Assembly (NCBI GenBank): GCA_026936335.1
Contig: JAPMXV010000029.1
Location: 1 to 64,000 of the forward strand
Length of the DNA stretch: 64,000 nt
Direction: 5' to 3'
DNA from: Mantamonas sphyraenae
Lineage: Eukaryota; CRuMs; Mantamonadidae
This document shows, piece by piece, positions 34,937 to 44,610 of the stretch; position 1 is the stretch's first letter, and each line of letters starts with the position of its first letter. Both the position numbers and the translations under genes were made by a program. The notes under the pieces are model-generated. The model had not been told where the DNA came from. It ran no database searches and saw only the letters and a program-made list of their open reading frames with translations.

Positions 34937-36980
34937 TCACTCCTCCTCCACACGTTGCCTCTTCTCCACCTCTTCTTCCTCTTCCTCCTCCTCGTCATCT
35001 CTCTCTCGCTTCCTCGTCTCCCCTGACCTCCCCACCGCGACCCTTGCCGGTGCAGCACCCCTTCCCACCCACCCAATCACCCTCTCCATCACCTCATCCG
35101 GCAGTGTCACCCATCCTTCCCACCCTGTCTCCCCCACATACTCCTCCATCCCACCACACGCAAACATCGCCTCCCTCTCCTCCCCATTCATCACCAATGC
35201 CACCTCCATCGCCTCATCCACCACCCCACTCCACCCAATCCAATGCCACTCCTTCCTCCACCCTTCCCCCCTCACCATCTCCACCATTTCCATCCTCGGC
35301 TTCGCTCCCCACGCTCGCAACATCTCCACAATCCTCTCATCCCCTCCCTTCACTGCTCTCTCCAGCGCAGTAGTCCTTCCGTACCTCCGTGCAAACGTGT
35401 CCACAGGCACACCCCACTCCTTCAACGCAGCCATCCTCTCCACATTTCCACACTCCACAAACTCCACGTGATGCTTCCCATTTCTCTCCAACAGCGACTG
35501 CAACGCATCATTCCGAACGCCTTCGATGTCCCAGCACGACCGATTGCCCTCCATTGCCTGCCCCAGTGCTGCTGCTGCTTCTGCCCCGATGCTGTTCCAG
35601 CCGAGTTCCAGCGTCTGCAAGCTGCTGTTCTCTCTCAGTGCCTGCCCCAGTGCTGCCGCTCCCTCGCTACCGATTCTGTTGCTGCTGAGGTTTAGTCTCT
35701 GCAAGCTCCTGTTCTCCCTCAGTGCCTGCCCCAGTGCTGCCGCTCCCTCGCTACCGATTCTGTTGCTGCTGAGGTTCAGTCTCTGCAAGCTGCGGTTCAC
35801 ACTCAGTGCCTCCGCCAGTGCAGCTGCGCCTTCGTCCCCGATTCTGTTGTCGTTGAGGTACAGAGTCTGCAAGCTGCGGTTCACACTCAGCGCCTGCGCA
35901 AGTGCCGCTGCTCCTTCTGCCCCGATGCTGTTCCAGCCGAGTTCCAGCGTCTGCAAGCTCCTGTTCTCACTCAGTGCCTGCCCCAGTGCTGCCGCTCCCT
36001 CGCTACCGATTCTGTTGCTGCTGAGGTTCAGTGTCTGCAAGCTCCTGTTCTCCCTCAGTGCCTGCCCCAGTGCTGCCGCTCCCTCGCTACCGATTCTGTT
36101 GCTGCTGAGGTTCAGTCTCTGCAAGCTGCGGTTCACACTCAGTGCCTCCGCCAGTGCAGCTGCGCCTTCGTCCCCGATTCTGTTGTCGTTGAGGTACAGA
36201 GTCTGCAAGCTGCTGTTCGCACTCAATGCCTGCGCCAGTGCTGCTGCGCCTTCTTCCCCGATGCTGTTGTTAATGAGGTACAGTATCTGCAAGCTGCTGT
36301 TCTCCCTCAGTGCCTGCGCAAGTGCCGCTGCTCCTTTGTCCCCGATGCTGTTGTTAATGAGGTACAGTATCTGCAAGCTGCTGTTCTCCCTCAGTGCCTG
36401 CGCAAGTGCCGCTGCTCCTTCGTCTCCAATACTGTTGTCGTTGAGGATCAGTGTCTGCAAGCTGCTGTTCTTCTTCAGTGCCCGCGCTAATGCGGCTGCT
36501 CCTTCGTCCCCGATCCTGTTCTTGCCGAGGTTCAGTGTCTGTAAGCTGCGCAACCCACTCAGTGCCTGCGCAAGTGCTGCTACTCCATCTGCCCCGATCC
36601 TGTTGGTGTTGAGGTCCAGTGTCTGCAAGCTGCTCTTCCCACTCAGCACCTGAGCCAGCGCTGCTGCCCCTTCGTCCCCGATCCTGTTGTAGTCGAGGTA
36701 CAGTGTCTGCAAGCTGCTCCTCCCACTCAGTGCCTGCGCCAGTGCGGCTGCCTCATTGTCACCCAGACGATGGCCACGAATACACAAACACTGTGTTCCA
36801 CGTGTCAGCACACACACACCCCATGGTTTCCCTTCTCCCGTCCGCTTCTGCACGCGCCAAACATCCCGCTGCGTTCCAGGCGCAACCCACCTCTCCCTCT
36901 GCCTCCACTGCGCTGTGAATCCGTGCATGATCCCCGCTCTGCAGCACACTTTGCCAATCAACCATCTCCAGATTGCTCAT
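34937..36980 (-). CDS. LRR-ankyrin array family protein, 15 LRRs with a duplicated 4-LRR block
   Basis: Model: exon 1 36980-36891 (MSNLEMVDWQSVLQSGDHAR...), intron 36890-36791 (100 nt), exon 2 36790-34937; 647 residues. LRRs 8-11 and 12-15 are near-copies: 336 bp at 35588-35923 repeats at 35924-36259, exactly four 84-bp units. In the last LRR the usual EGAAAL is EAAAAL. The ankyrin-like pair has FARRYGRTTALERAV, as in the 16760 gene. The C-terminal domain has the variant HWIGWSGVVDEAMEVAL, and the tail is E-rich (eight Glu in a row) ending KRQRVEEE. Confidence 0.8.
35588..36259 (-). repeat. 336-bp tandem duplication of four LRR units
   Basis: Two 336-bp copies, 35588-35923 and 35924-36259, both starting GATGCTGTTCCAGCCGAG. 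Differences are few. The length is a whole number of 84-bp LRR units, so frame and fold register are kept. Confidence 0.88.
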
Positions 36981-37533
36981 TTTGTCTGTGTTGCCCGTTG
37001 TGAGCGCGTGGGCTCCGACCTTTCCCTCTCCCCCTCCCCCCTCCCGGCTCCAGCGCCCAGCCTCCTCTACCACCACCACCACCACCACCATCATCATCAG
37101 TCCATCCTGCGCCTTCTCTGTCCTTCAACTCTACCTCCTTTCTGTGATTCCTGGAAGAATGTGGCAGTTCCAAGATGCGTTGCATGCTGCTGCGTGCCAA
37201 CTCCGTACCACTGTTTGCCAAAGGTCTCCACCATTGCACCACACATCTCCTTCCCTCCCAGCCCCAACTTTCTATTGTTTGCTGTCGTTGTCCACGTCAC
37301 TCAGTCAGCCAATGGAATGACCACTTCTCCACAGCCCACCTCCACTACAGGCTTCATCACCACCTCGCTCGCCATGGACAGCCAGTGCAACCACCCCCTT
37401 CCATTGCATTGGCATTGCTGTCTGTGTGTTGAATGTACATTCTCCCCACATTGCACCAGCCCGTTTCTAACTCCTCCCTTTCCTCCTCTTTGCGTCCGAC
37501 GTCCATTCCTCCTTGCTGATCACACCCCACTGT
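36981..37533. repeat. Intergenic copy 2 of the 2597-bp-offset duplication
   Basis: Partner of the 34384-34936 gap, almost base for base. The microsatellite at 37070-37100 differs in repeat number (more CCA, fewer CAT). Confidence 0.85.
37157..37198 (-). promoter_or_regulatory. Family upstream element
   Basis: Same sequence as the 34560 copy; about 177 bp upstream of the 36980 start. Confidence 0.43.
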
Positions 37534-38731
37534 TCACTCCTCCTCCACACGTTGCCTCTTCTCCACCTCTTCTTCCTCTTCCTCCTCCTCGTCATCTCTC
37601 TCTCGCTTCCTCGTCTCCCCTGACCTCCCCACCGCGACCCTTGCCGGTGCAGCACCCCTTCCCACCCACCCAATCACCCTCTCCATCACCTCATCCGGCA
37701 GTGTCACCCATCCTTCCCACCCTGTCTCCTCCACATACTCCTCCATCCCACCACACGCAAACATCGCCTCCCTCTCCTCCCCATTCATCACCAATGCCAC
37801 CTCCATCGCCTCATCCACCTGTCCACCCCATCCAATCCAATGCCACGCCTTCCTCCACCCTTCCTTCCTCACCATCTTGACCGTTTCCATCCTCGGCTTC
37901 GCTCCCCACGCTCGCAACACTTCCACAATCCTCTCATCCCCTTTCTCCACTGCTCTCTCCAGCGCCGTCTCTTTTCCTCCATTCCCTGCAAACGTGTCCA
38001 CGGGCACGCCCCACTCCCTCAACTCTCTCATTTTCTCCACAACCCCACACTCCACAAACTCCACGTGCTGCCTCTGGTTCCTCTCCAACATCGACCGCAA
38101 CGCGACATCGAAAACGCCCTCGATCTTCCAGCACGACCGATTGCCTTGCATTGCCTGCGCCAGTGATCCTCCTCCTACGGTCCCGATGCTGTTGTAGCTG
38201 AGGTCCAGAGTCTGCAAGCTGCTGTTCTCAATAAGTCCCTGCGCCAGTGCTGCTGCTCCCTCGCTACCGATTCTGATGCTGCTGAGGTTCAGTCTCTGCA
38301 AGCTCCTGTTCTCCCTCAGAGCCTGCCCCAGTGCTGCTGCTCCTTCGTCCCCGATTCTGTTGAGGCTGACGTCCAGTTTCTGCAAGCTGCTGTTCTCAAT
38401 AAGTCCCTGCGCCAGTGCTGCTGCTCCTTCGTCCCCGATTCCGTTCCAGCTGAGGATCAGTGTCTGCAAGCTGCTGTTCTCCCTCAGTGCCTGCGCCAGT
38501 GCGGCTGCCTCATTGTCACCCAGAAGATCGCCACAAATACTCAAACACTGTGTTCCACGTGTCAGCACACACACACTCCATGGTCGCCCTTGATCCGCTT
38601 CTTGCACGTGCAACACGGCCCTCTGCCAAGTCCCAACCCACCTCTCCCTTTGCCTCCACTGCGCTGTGAATCTGTGCATGATCCCCGCTCTGCAGCAACG
38701 CCACCCAATCAACCACCTTCAGATTGCTCAT
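37534..38731 (-). CDS. LRR-ankyrin array family protein, 5 LRRs (shortest), KRQR tail
   Basis: Model: exon 1 38731-38642 (MSNLKVVDWVALLQSGDHAQ..., ending EAKGE), intron 38641-38548 (94 nt; donor GTGGGT), exon 2 38547-37534; 367 residues. Only about 5 LRRs separate the N-terminus from the ankyrin-like pair. The C-terminal domain and E-rich KRQRVEEE tail are almost identical in DNA to those of the 34937 gene, as expected from the 2597-bp-offset duplication. Known LRR domains need several repeats to form a solenoid; five would make a small arc, so it may be a deletion derivative that is still coding. Confidence 0.78.
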
Positions 38732-39361
38732 TTTGTCTGTGTTGCCCGTTGTGAGCGCGTGGGCTCCGACCTTTCCCTCTCCACCCCACCCCCCCCCCCG
38801 GCTCCAGCGCCAACCCACCACCACCACCACCATCATCATCATCAGTCCATCCTGCGCCTTCTCTGTCCTTCAACTCTACCTCCTTTCTGTGATTTCTGTG
38901 CGAATGTGGCAGTTCCAAGATGCGTTGCATGCTGCTGCGCGTGCCAACTCCGTACCACTGTTTGCCAAAGGCCTCCACCATTGCACCCCACTTCTCCTTC
39001 CCTCCCAGTCCCAACTTTCTATTGTTTGCTGTCGTTGTCCACGTCACTCAGTCAGCCAATGGAATGACCACTTCTCCACAGCCCACTTCAACTACTGGCT
39101 TCATCACCACCTCGCTCGCAATGGACAGCCAGTGCAACCCCCCTTCCATTGCATTGGCATTGCTATCTGTGTCTCCCCTCAGTGCACCAAGCCCCTCTCT
39201 GCCTTCCTGCCAACCTCCGGCCCAACCCCAACCCAACGACACTGCACACCCTCATTGGCCGCATCACCCCACATCACCTTCCATTCATTCCACTCTTCAA
39301 CGCCACTCCAATCCCTTGCCCTCCTCCTCCAAACACCACCGCCTTGAATGAACGCATCCAT
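38732..39361. other. Intergenic with microsatellite, poly-C run and type-2 3' flank
   Basis: A poly-C run lies at ~38789-38799, a (CCA)n(CAT)n tract at 38816-38845, the element at 38902-38945, and a 3' flank at 39170-39360 matching 32930-33115. No gene seen. Confidence 0.5.
38902..38945 (-). promoter_or_regulatory. Family upstream element
   Basis: Consensus copy, about 171 bp upstream of the 38731 start. Confidence 0.43.
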
Positions 39362-41198
39362 TCACACATCTTTCCCCACCCACCCAAGCACCCTCTCCAT
39401 CACCTCATCCGGCAGTGTCATCCACTCTGCACTCGGTTCATACGCCTCCATCCCACCACACTCAAACATCACCTCCCTCTCCTCTCCATTCATCACCAAC
39501 GCCACCTCCATCACCTCATCCACCTGTTCACCCCACCCAATCCAATGCCACACCTTCCTCCACCCTTCCCTCGTCACCATCTCCACCGTGTCCGTCCTCT
39601 GCTGCGCTCCCCATGCCCGCAATGCCTCCACAATCCTCTCATCACCTCCCTTGACTGCCCGTTCCAGCGCAGTCATCGTCCCTCCATCCCCTGCAAACGT
39701 GTCCACAGGCACACCCCACTCCATCAACTCTCTCATCGTCTCCACCTCCCCACACTCCACAAACTCCACATGCTGATCCCGGTTCCTCTCCAACAGCGAC
39801 TGCAACGCATCATTGTCAGCGACGTCGATGCTCCAGCACGACCGATTGCCTTCCATTGCCTGCACCAATGATGCTTCTCCTTCTTCCCCGATGTTGTTGC
39901 TGTCGAGGTACAGAGTCTGCAAGCTGCTGTTCTCCCCAAGCACCTGAGCCAGTGCTGCTGCTCCTTCGTTGCCAATGTTGTTGCACTCGAGGTCGAGTGT
40001 CTGCAAGCTGCGCAACCCACTCAGTGCCTGCGCCAGTGCGGCTGCTCCTTCGTCCCCGATTTCGTTGATACGGAGACTCAGTGTCTGCAAGCTGTTGTTC
40101 TCACTCAGTGCCTGCGCCAGTGCTGCTGCTCCTTTGTCCCCGATGTTGTTGCCGTCGAGGTACAGGGTCTGCAAGCTGCCGTTCTCACACAGTGCCTGCG
40201 CAAGTTCTGTTGCTCCTTCTGCCCCTACGCTATTTTTGCTGAGGTACAGGGTCTGCAAGCTGCTGTTCACAGTCAGTGCCCTCCCGAGTGCTGCTGCTCC
40301 TTCGTCCCCAATGCTGTTGCTGTTGAGGTTCAGTGTCTGCAAGCTCCCGTTCTCACTCAGTGCCTGCCCCAGTGCTTTTGCACCTTCAACCCTGATGCTG
40401 TTCAAGCCGAGGTTCAGTGTCTTCAAGCTGCTGTTCTCCCTCAGTGCCTGCCCCAGTGCTGCTGCTCCTTCGTCGTCGGTGCTGTTGTAATTGAGGCTCA
40501 GTGTCTTCAAGCTGCTGTTCACCCGCAATCCCCGTGCAATTGCTGCTGCTCCTTCTGCCTCGATGCCAATGTTGTTGAGGTTCAGTGTCTGCAAGCTATT
40601 GTTCTCATTCAGCGCATGCGCCAGTGCTGCTGTACCCTCTGCCCCGATGCTGTTGCTTCCGAGGTCCAGTGTTTGCAAGCTGCCGTTCTGGCACAGTAAC
40701 TTCGCCAGTGCTGCTGCTCCCTCGCCTGCAATGCTGTTCTTCCTGAGGTCCAGTGTCTGCAAGCTGCTGTTCTCACTGAGTGCCTGCTCAAGTGCTGCGG
40801 CTCCTTCATCCCCGATGCTGTTGTCGCAGAGATTCAGTGTCTGCAAGCTGCTGTTCTCCCTCAATCCCCGTGCCATTGCTGCTGCTCCTTCTGCCTCGAT
40901 TTTGTTGCTCGTGAGGTTCAGTGTCTGCAAGCTGCTGTTCTCCCTCAGTGCCTGTGCCAGTGCGGCTGACTCATTGTCACCCAGACGATGGTTACGAATA
41001 CACAAACACTGTGTTCCACGCGTCAGCACACACACACTCCATGGTTTCCCTTCTCCCGTCCGCTTCTGCACGCGCCAAACATCCCGCTGCGTTCCAGGCC
41101 CAACCCACCTCTCCCTTTGCCTCCACTGCGCTGTGAATCTGTGCATGATCCCCGCTCTGCAGCAACGCCACCCAATCAACCATCTCCAGATTGCTCAT
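39362..41198 (-). CDS. LRR-ankyrin array family protein, 14 LRRs, recombinant with the 27444 gene
   Basis: Model: exon 1 41198-41109 (MSNLEMVDWVALLQSGDHAQ...), intron 41108-41009 (100 nt), exon 2 41008-39362; 578 residues. About 14 LRRs. The last ones, from SLRIN(E/G)IGDEG to the end of the LRR domain (39808-40067), match 27893-28152 at a constant 11915-bp offset, while the rest of the two genes is clearly more different. The ankyrin-like pair (ALRAWGAQQRTDTVEM) is instead closest to the 33135 gene. It ends GWVGKDV without a tail. The mixed affinities indicate gene conversion or unequal exchange between members. Confidence 0.79.
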
Positions 41199-41290
41199 TT
41201 TGTCTGTGTTGCCCGTTGTGAGCGCGTGGGCTCCGACCTTTCCCTCTCCCCCCCCCCCTTCCCCCCCCCCGGCTCCAGCGCCAACCCTCC

Positions 41291-41321
<31 letters not shown>

Positions 41322-41755
41322 GTCCATCCTGCGCCTTCTCTGTCCTTCAACTCTACCTTTTTTCTGTGATTCCTGGACGAATGTGCCAAAGAAGCGTTGC
41401 CTGCGTCTGCGCGTGCCGCCGCTGCAGCAACCCCGTTGCCAAAGGCCTCCACCATTGCACCCCACTTCTCCTTCCCTCCCAGCCCCAACTTTTCATTGTT
41501 TGCAGCCGTTGTCCACGTCACACAGTCAGCCAATGGAATGACCACTACTCCACAGCCCACCTCCACTACAGGCTTCATCACCACCTCGCTCGCCATGGAC
41601 TGCCAGTGCAACCACCCCCTTCCATTGCATTGGCATTGCTATCTGTGTGTTGAATGTACATTCTCCCCACATTGCACCAGCCCGTTTCTACCTCCTGGCT
41701 TTCCTCCTCTCCTGTGTCCGACGTCCATTCCTCCTTGCTGATCACACCCCACTGT
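41199..41755. other. Intergenic with poly-C tracts, microsatellite and type-1 3' flank
   Basis: Poly-C runs at ~41250-41271 break the frame that in sister genes runs upstream of exon 1. (CCA)n(CAT)n lies at 41289-41322 and the variant element at 41379-41417. 41640-41755 is the type-1 3' flank. Confidence 0.5.
41379..41417 (-). promoter_or_regulatory. Family upstream element (variant)
   Basis: Variant form like 32664-32706, lacking the CAGTTCC part; about 181 bp upstream of the 41198 start. Confidence 0.36.
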
Positions 41756-43356
41756 TCACTCCCCCCCCACACGTTGCCTCTTCTCCACCTCTTCTTCCTC
41801 TTCCTCCTCCTCGTCATCCCTCTCTCGCTTCCTCGTCTCCCCTGACTTTTCCACAGCGACCCTTGCCGGTGCAGCACCCCTCCCAGCCCACCCAATCACC
41901 CTCTCCATCACCTCATCCGGCAGTGTCATCCACTGTGCAGTCGGTTCGTACGCCTCCATCCCTCCACACGCAAACATCGCCTCCCTCTCCTCCCCATTCA
42001 TCACCAATGCCACCACCATCGCCCCATCCACCTGTCCACCCCATCCGATCCAATGCCACGCCTTCCTCCACCCTGCCTTCCTCACCATCTCCACCGTTTC
42101 CATCCTCGGTGTCGCTCCCCACGCCCGCAACACCTCCACCACACTCTCATCCCCTCGCTTCACAGCTCGCTCCAGCGCCGTTTTCCTCCCTTCATACCCC
42201 GCAAACGTGTCTACTGGCACGCCCCACTCCATCAACTCCCTCATCTTTTCCACATCCCCACACTCCACAAACTCCGCATGCTGGTTCCTGTTCCGATCCA
42301 ACAGCGACTCCAAAGCGTCATTGCGAACGCCTTCGATGTTCCAGCACGAAAGATTGCCTTCCATTGCCATGGCCAGGGCTGCTGCTCCTTCGTCCCCGAT
42401 GCTGTTGTTTCCGAGGACCAGTGACTGCAGGCTACAGTTCCCATTCAGTGCCCGCGCCAGAGCTGCTGCACCATTGTCCCCGATGTTGTTAAAGTCGAGC
42501 GTCAGCGTCTGCAAGCTGCCGCTCTCACTCAGTGCCTGCGCCAGTGCTGTTGCTCCTTCGTCGCCGACCCTGTTGCACCTGAGGTCCAGTGTCTGCAAGC
42601 TGCCGAGTGCATGTGCCAGTGCTTTTGCTCCTTTGTCGCCGACAATGTTGCCTCTGATGTTCAGTCTTTGCAAGCTGGGGTTCTCACTCAGTGCCTGCGC
42701 CAGTGCTGTTGCTCCTTCGTCCCCGATGTTATTGTTCCCGAGGTCCAGTGTCTGCAAGCTGCGATTCTCACTCAGCCCCTGCGCCAGTGCTGTTGCTCCT
42801 TCTACCCCGATGCCGTTGTCACCGAGTATCAGTTCCTGCAAGCTGCTGTTCTCACTTAATGCCTGCGCCAGTTCTGCTGCCCCTTCGTCGCAGATGTTGT
42901 TCTCGCTGAGGATCAGTGCTCGAAAGCTGCTGTTCTCACTCAGTGCCTGCCCAAGTGCTGACGCTCCTCCTGCACCAATGTTGTTGCTCTCGAGGTCCAG
43001 TTTCTGCAAGCTGCTGTTCTCTCTCAGTGCCTGCCCCAGTGCTCTTGCTCCTATTTCCTCGATGCTGTTGTTGAAGAGGTCAAGCGTCCGCAACGTGCTG
43101 TTCTTCCCTAGCGCCTTGGCCAGCGCTCTTGCCTCATAGTCACCTAGATTCTCGCCATTAATACACAAGCGCTGTGCTCTACGTGTCAGCGCACACTCCA
43201 TTGTTGCTCTTCTTCCACTTCTTGACGTGCAACAGTTGCCGCCGCTTCCCAGTCCCAACCACCCACCTCTCCCTCTGCCTCCAGCGCACTGCAAATCCGT
43301 TCATGATCCCCACTCCGCAGCAACTCCATCCAATCATCCGGTTCCAGCGCGTTCAT
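41756..43356 (-). CDS. LRR-ankyrin array family protein, 10 LRRs, tail ends KRQRVGGE
   Basis: Model: exon 1 43356-43267 (MNALEPDDWMELLRSGDHER...), intron 43266-43172 (95 nt; donor GTGGGT, GCTGACACG, acceptor GCACAG), exon 2 43171-41756; 501 residues. About 10 LRRs; one is shortened (HALGSLQTLDLRCN), missing about three residues of the turn. The ankyrin-like pair ends VLRAWGATPRMETVEM. In the C-terminal domain the motif is VDGAMVVALVMNGEERE. The E-rich tail ends KRQRVGGE, where two Glu codons have become Gly (the CCCCCCCC run at 41761 on the plus strand). Confidence 0.79.
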
Positions 43357-43477
43357 TTCATCTGCATGCCTGTTGTGAGCGTGTGTGCACCAGCCTTACC
43401 TCACCCTTCTGTGCCTTTCCTCCACTCTACATGTTCTCCATCCAACCAATATTCCTACCTTCAGAGTCAGATTCTGT

Positions 43478-43526
43478 GAGGATGTTCAGGTTGTTAGATG
43501 CGTTGCATGCTGCTGCTGCGCTTGCC
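43478..43526 (-). promoter_or_regulatory. Family upstream element (first of four tandem copies)
   Basis: About 122 bp upstream of the 43356 start; carries TTAGATGCGTTGCATGCTGC. Further copies start near 43640, 43802 and 43964. Confidence 0.4.
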
Positions 43527-44010
43527 AAGGACCCCGTGCACACCCTGCGTCCGCCTTCCTCCTCCCTCTCCATCACCAGCCAAATCTGCACGTCCTCTAT
43601 CCATCCACTTTACTTGCCTTCTGAATCAAATTCTTCTGTGAGGATGGTCAGGTTGTTAGATGCGTTGCATGCTGCTGCTAGGCTTGCCAAGGACCACGTG
43701 CACACCCTGCGTCCGCCTTCCTCCTCCCTCTCCATCACCAGCCAAATCTGCACGTCCTCTATCCATCCACTCCACTTGCCTTCTGAATCAAATTCTTCTG
43801 TGAGGATGTTCAGGTTGTTAGATGCGTTGGATGCTGCTGCTAGGCTTGCCAAGGACCCCGTGCACACCCTGCGTCCGCCTTCCTCCTCCCTCTCCATCAC
43901 CAGCCAAATCTGCACGTCCTCTATCCATTCACTTTACTTGCCTTCTGAATCGAATTCTTCTGTGAGGATGTACAGGTTGTTAGATGCATTGGATGCTGCT
44001 GCTGCGCTGG
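43491..44010. repeat. 162-bp tandem repeat, about 3.2 copies
   Basis: The landmark TTGTTAGATG occurs at 43491, 43653, 43815 and 43977, an exact 162-bp spacing. Copies differ by a few bases (for example GGACCCCGTG or GGACCACGTG). Each unit contains one copy of the family upstream element. Confidence 0.92.
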
Positions 44011-44610
44011 AAGGACCCCGTACACCCAAAAGTCCCCTCCACACCCAGCCCCGACGTCCCATTGCTGCGCCGACTGCCCGATGGGTCGTCCTACGCATTG
44101 CACATTCACACTCTGGACTGACTGCCCAGCGTTGGCCTGCTGTGGTGCGTGGGGCGGCAGCACGACGTGCCCACGCCACTTTGTTGATTGCGCAAACCTC
44201 CTTCCCGCCAAAACGGGAAGACGCCGGTTGCACGCAGCCCCAGCACCGCACCCACCAACCACCATTGCCAGAACGACACACTGACACCCACTATGTCATC
44301 AACCTACCTTGCCTGGACATCTTTATGTCAGGTTGTGTTTGTCCTGCTTTGACAACCGCTCCTCCTCCCACACCACTTGGCTGCTGCTGCCCAAACATCG
44401 TCCATCCGACAAAGACAGGACACTCCTCCCACGACATCGACTGCATTCACACCCATCCACCCACATGCACACACACCCGCGCGCCCAAGCGACAACCCCA
44501 CCAGCCCCACCCCTGTGTGCGCCCCTCATCACCCACACCAGGTTCAATGTCACTCCGACACCTCTCGCTTCAAAAGGACGTCCATTTCTCCTGCTGATCA
44601 GCCCCACAGT

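Larger units (their letters stand above)
43357..44610. other. Intergenic: upstream element amplified as a 162-bp tandem repeat, then a block shared with 56955-57490
   Basis: 43478-43526 is the upstream element for the 43356 gene. Around it lies a 162-bp tandem array (separate entry). 44005-44540 matches 56955-57490 and, with gaps, 46615-46990. Long open frames here on the plus strand are low-complexity and follow from the repeat length being a multiple of 3. No gene supported. Confidence 0.55.

Noticed and set aside
35526-36653. Long plus-strand ORFs antisense to the LRR exons (LLFSLSACASAAAPSSP-type proteins), also at 28054-29001, 30769-32031, 42207-43139, 45262-46263 and elsewhere
   Set aside because: They mirror the 84-bp LRR codon repeat: a repeat that is a multiple of 3 leaves antisense frames open. 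They stop where the LRRs stop and have no start context or domain.
43491-44010. CRISPR-like spaced repeats
   Set aside because: The whole 162-bp unit is repeated without unique spacers and the sequence is eukaryotic.
43227-44597. 456-codon plus-strand ORF with a repeated protein
   Set aside because: Its length comes from the 162-bp tandem repeat; the sequence is low-complexity and spans unrelated duplicated blocks.
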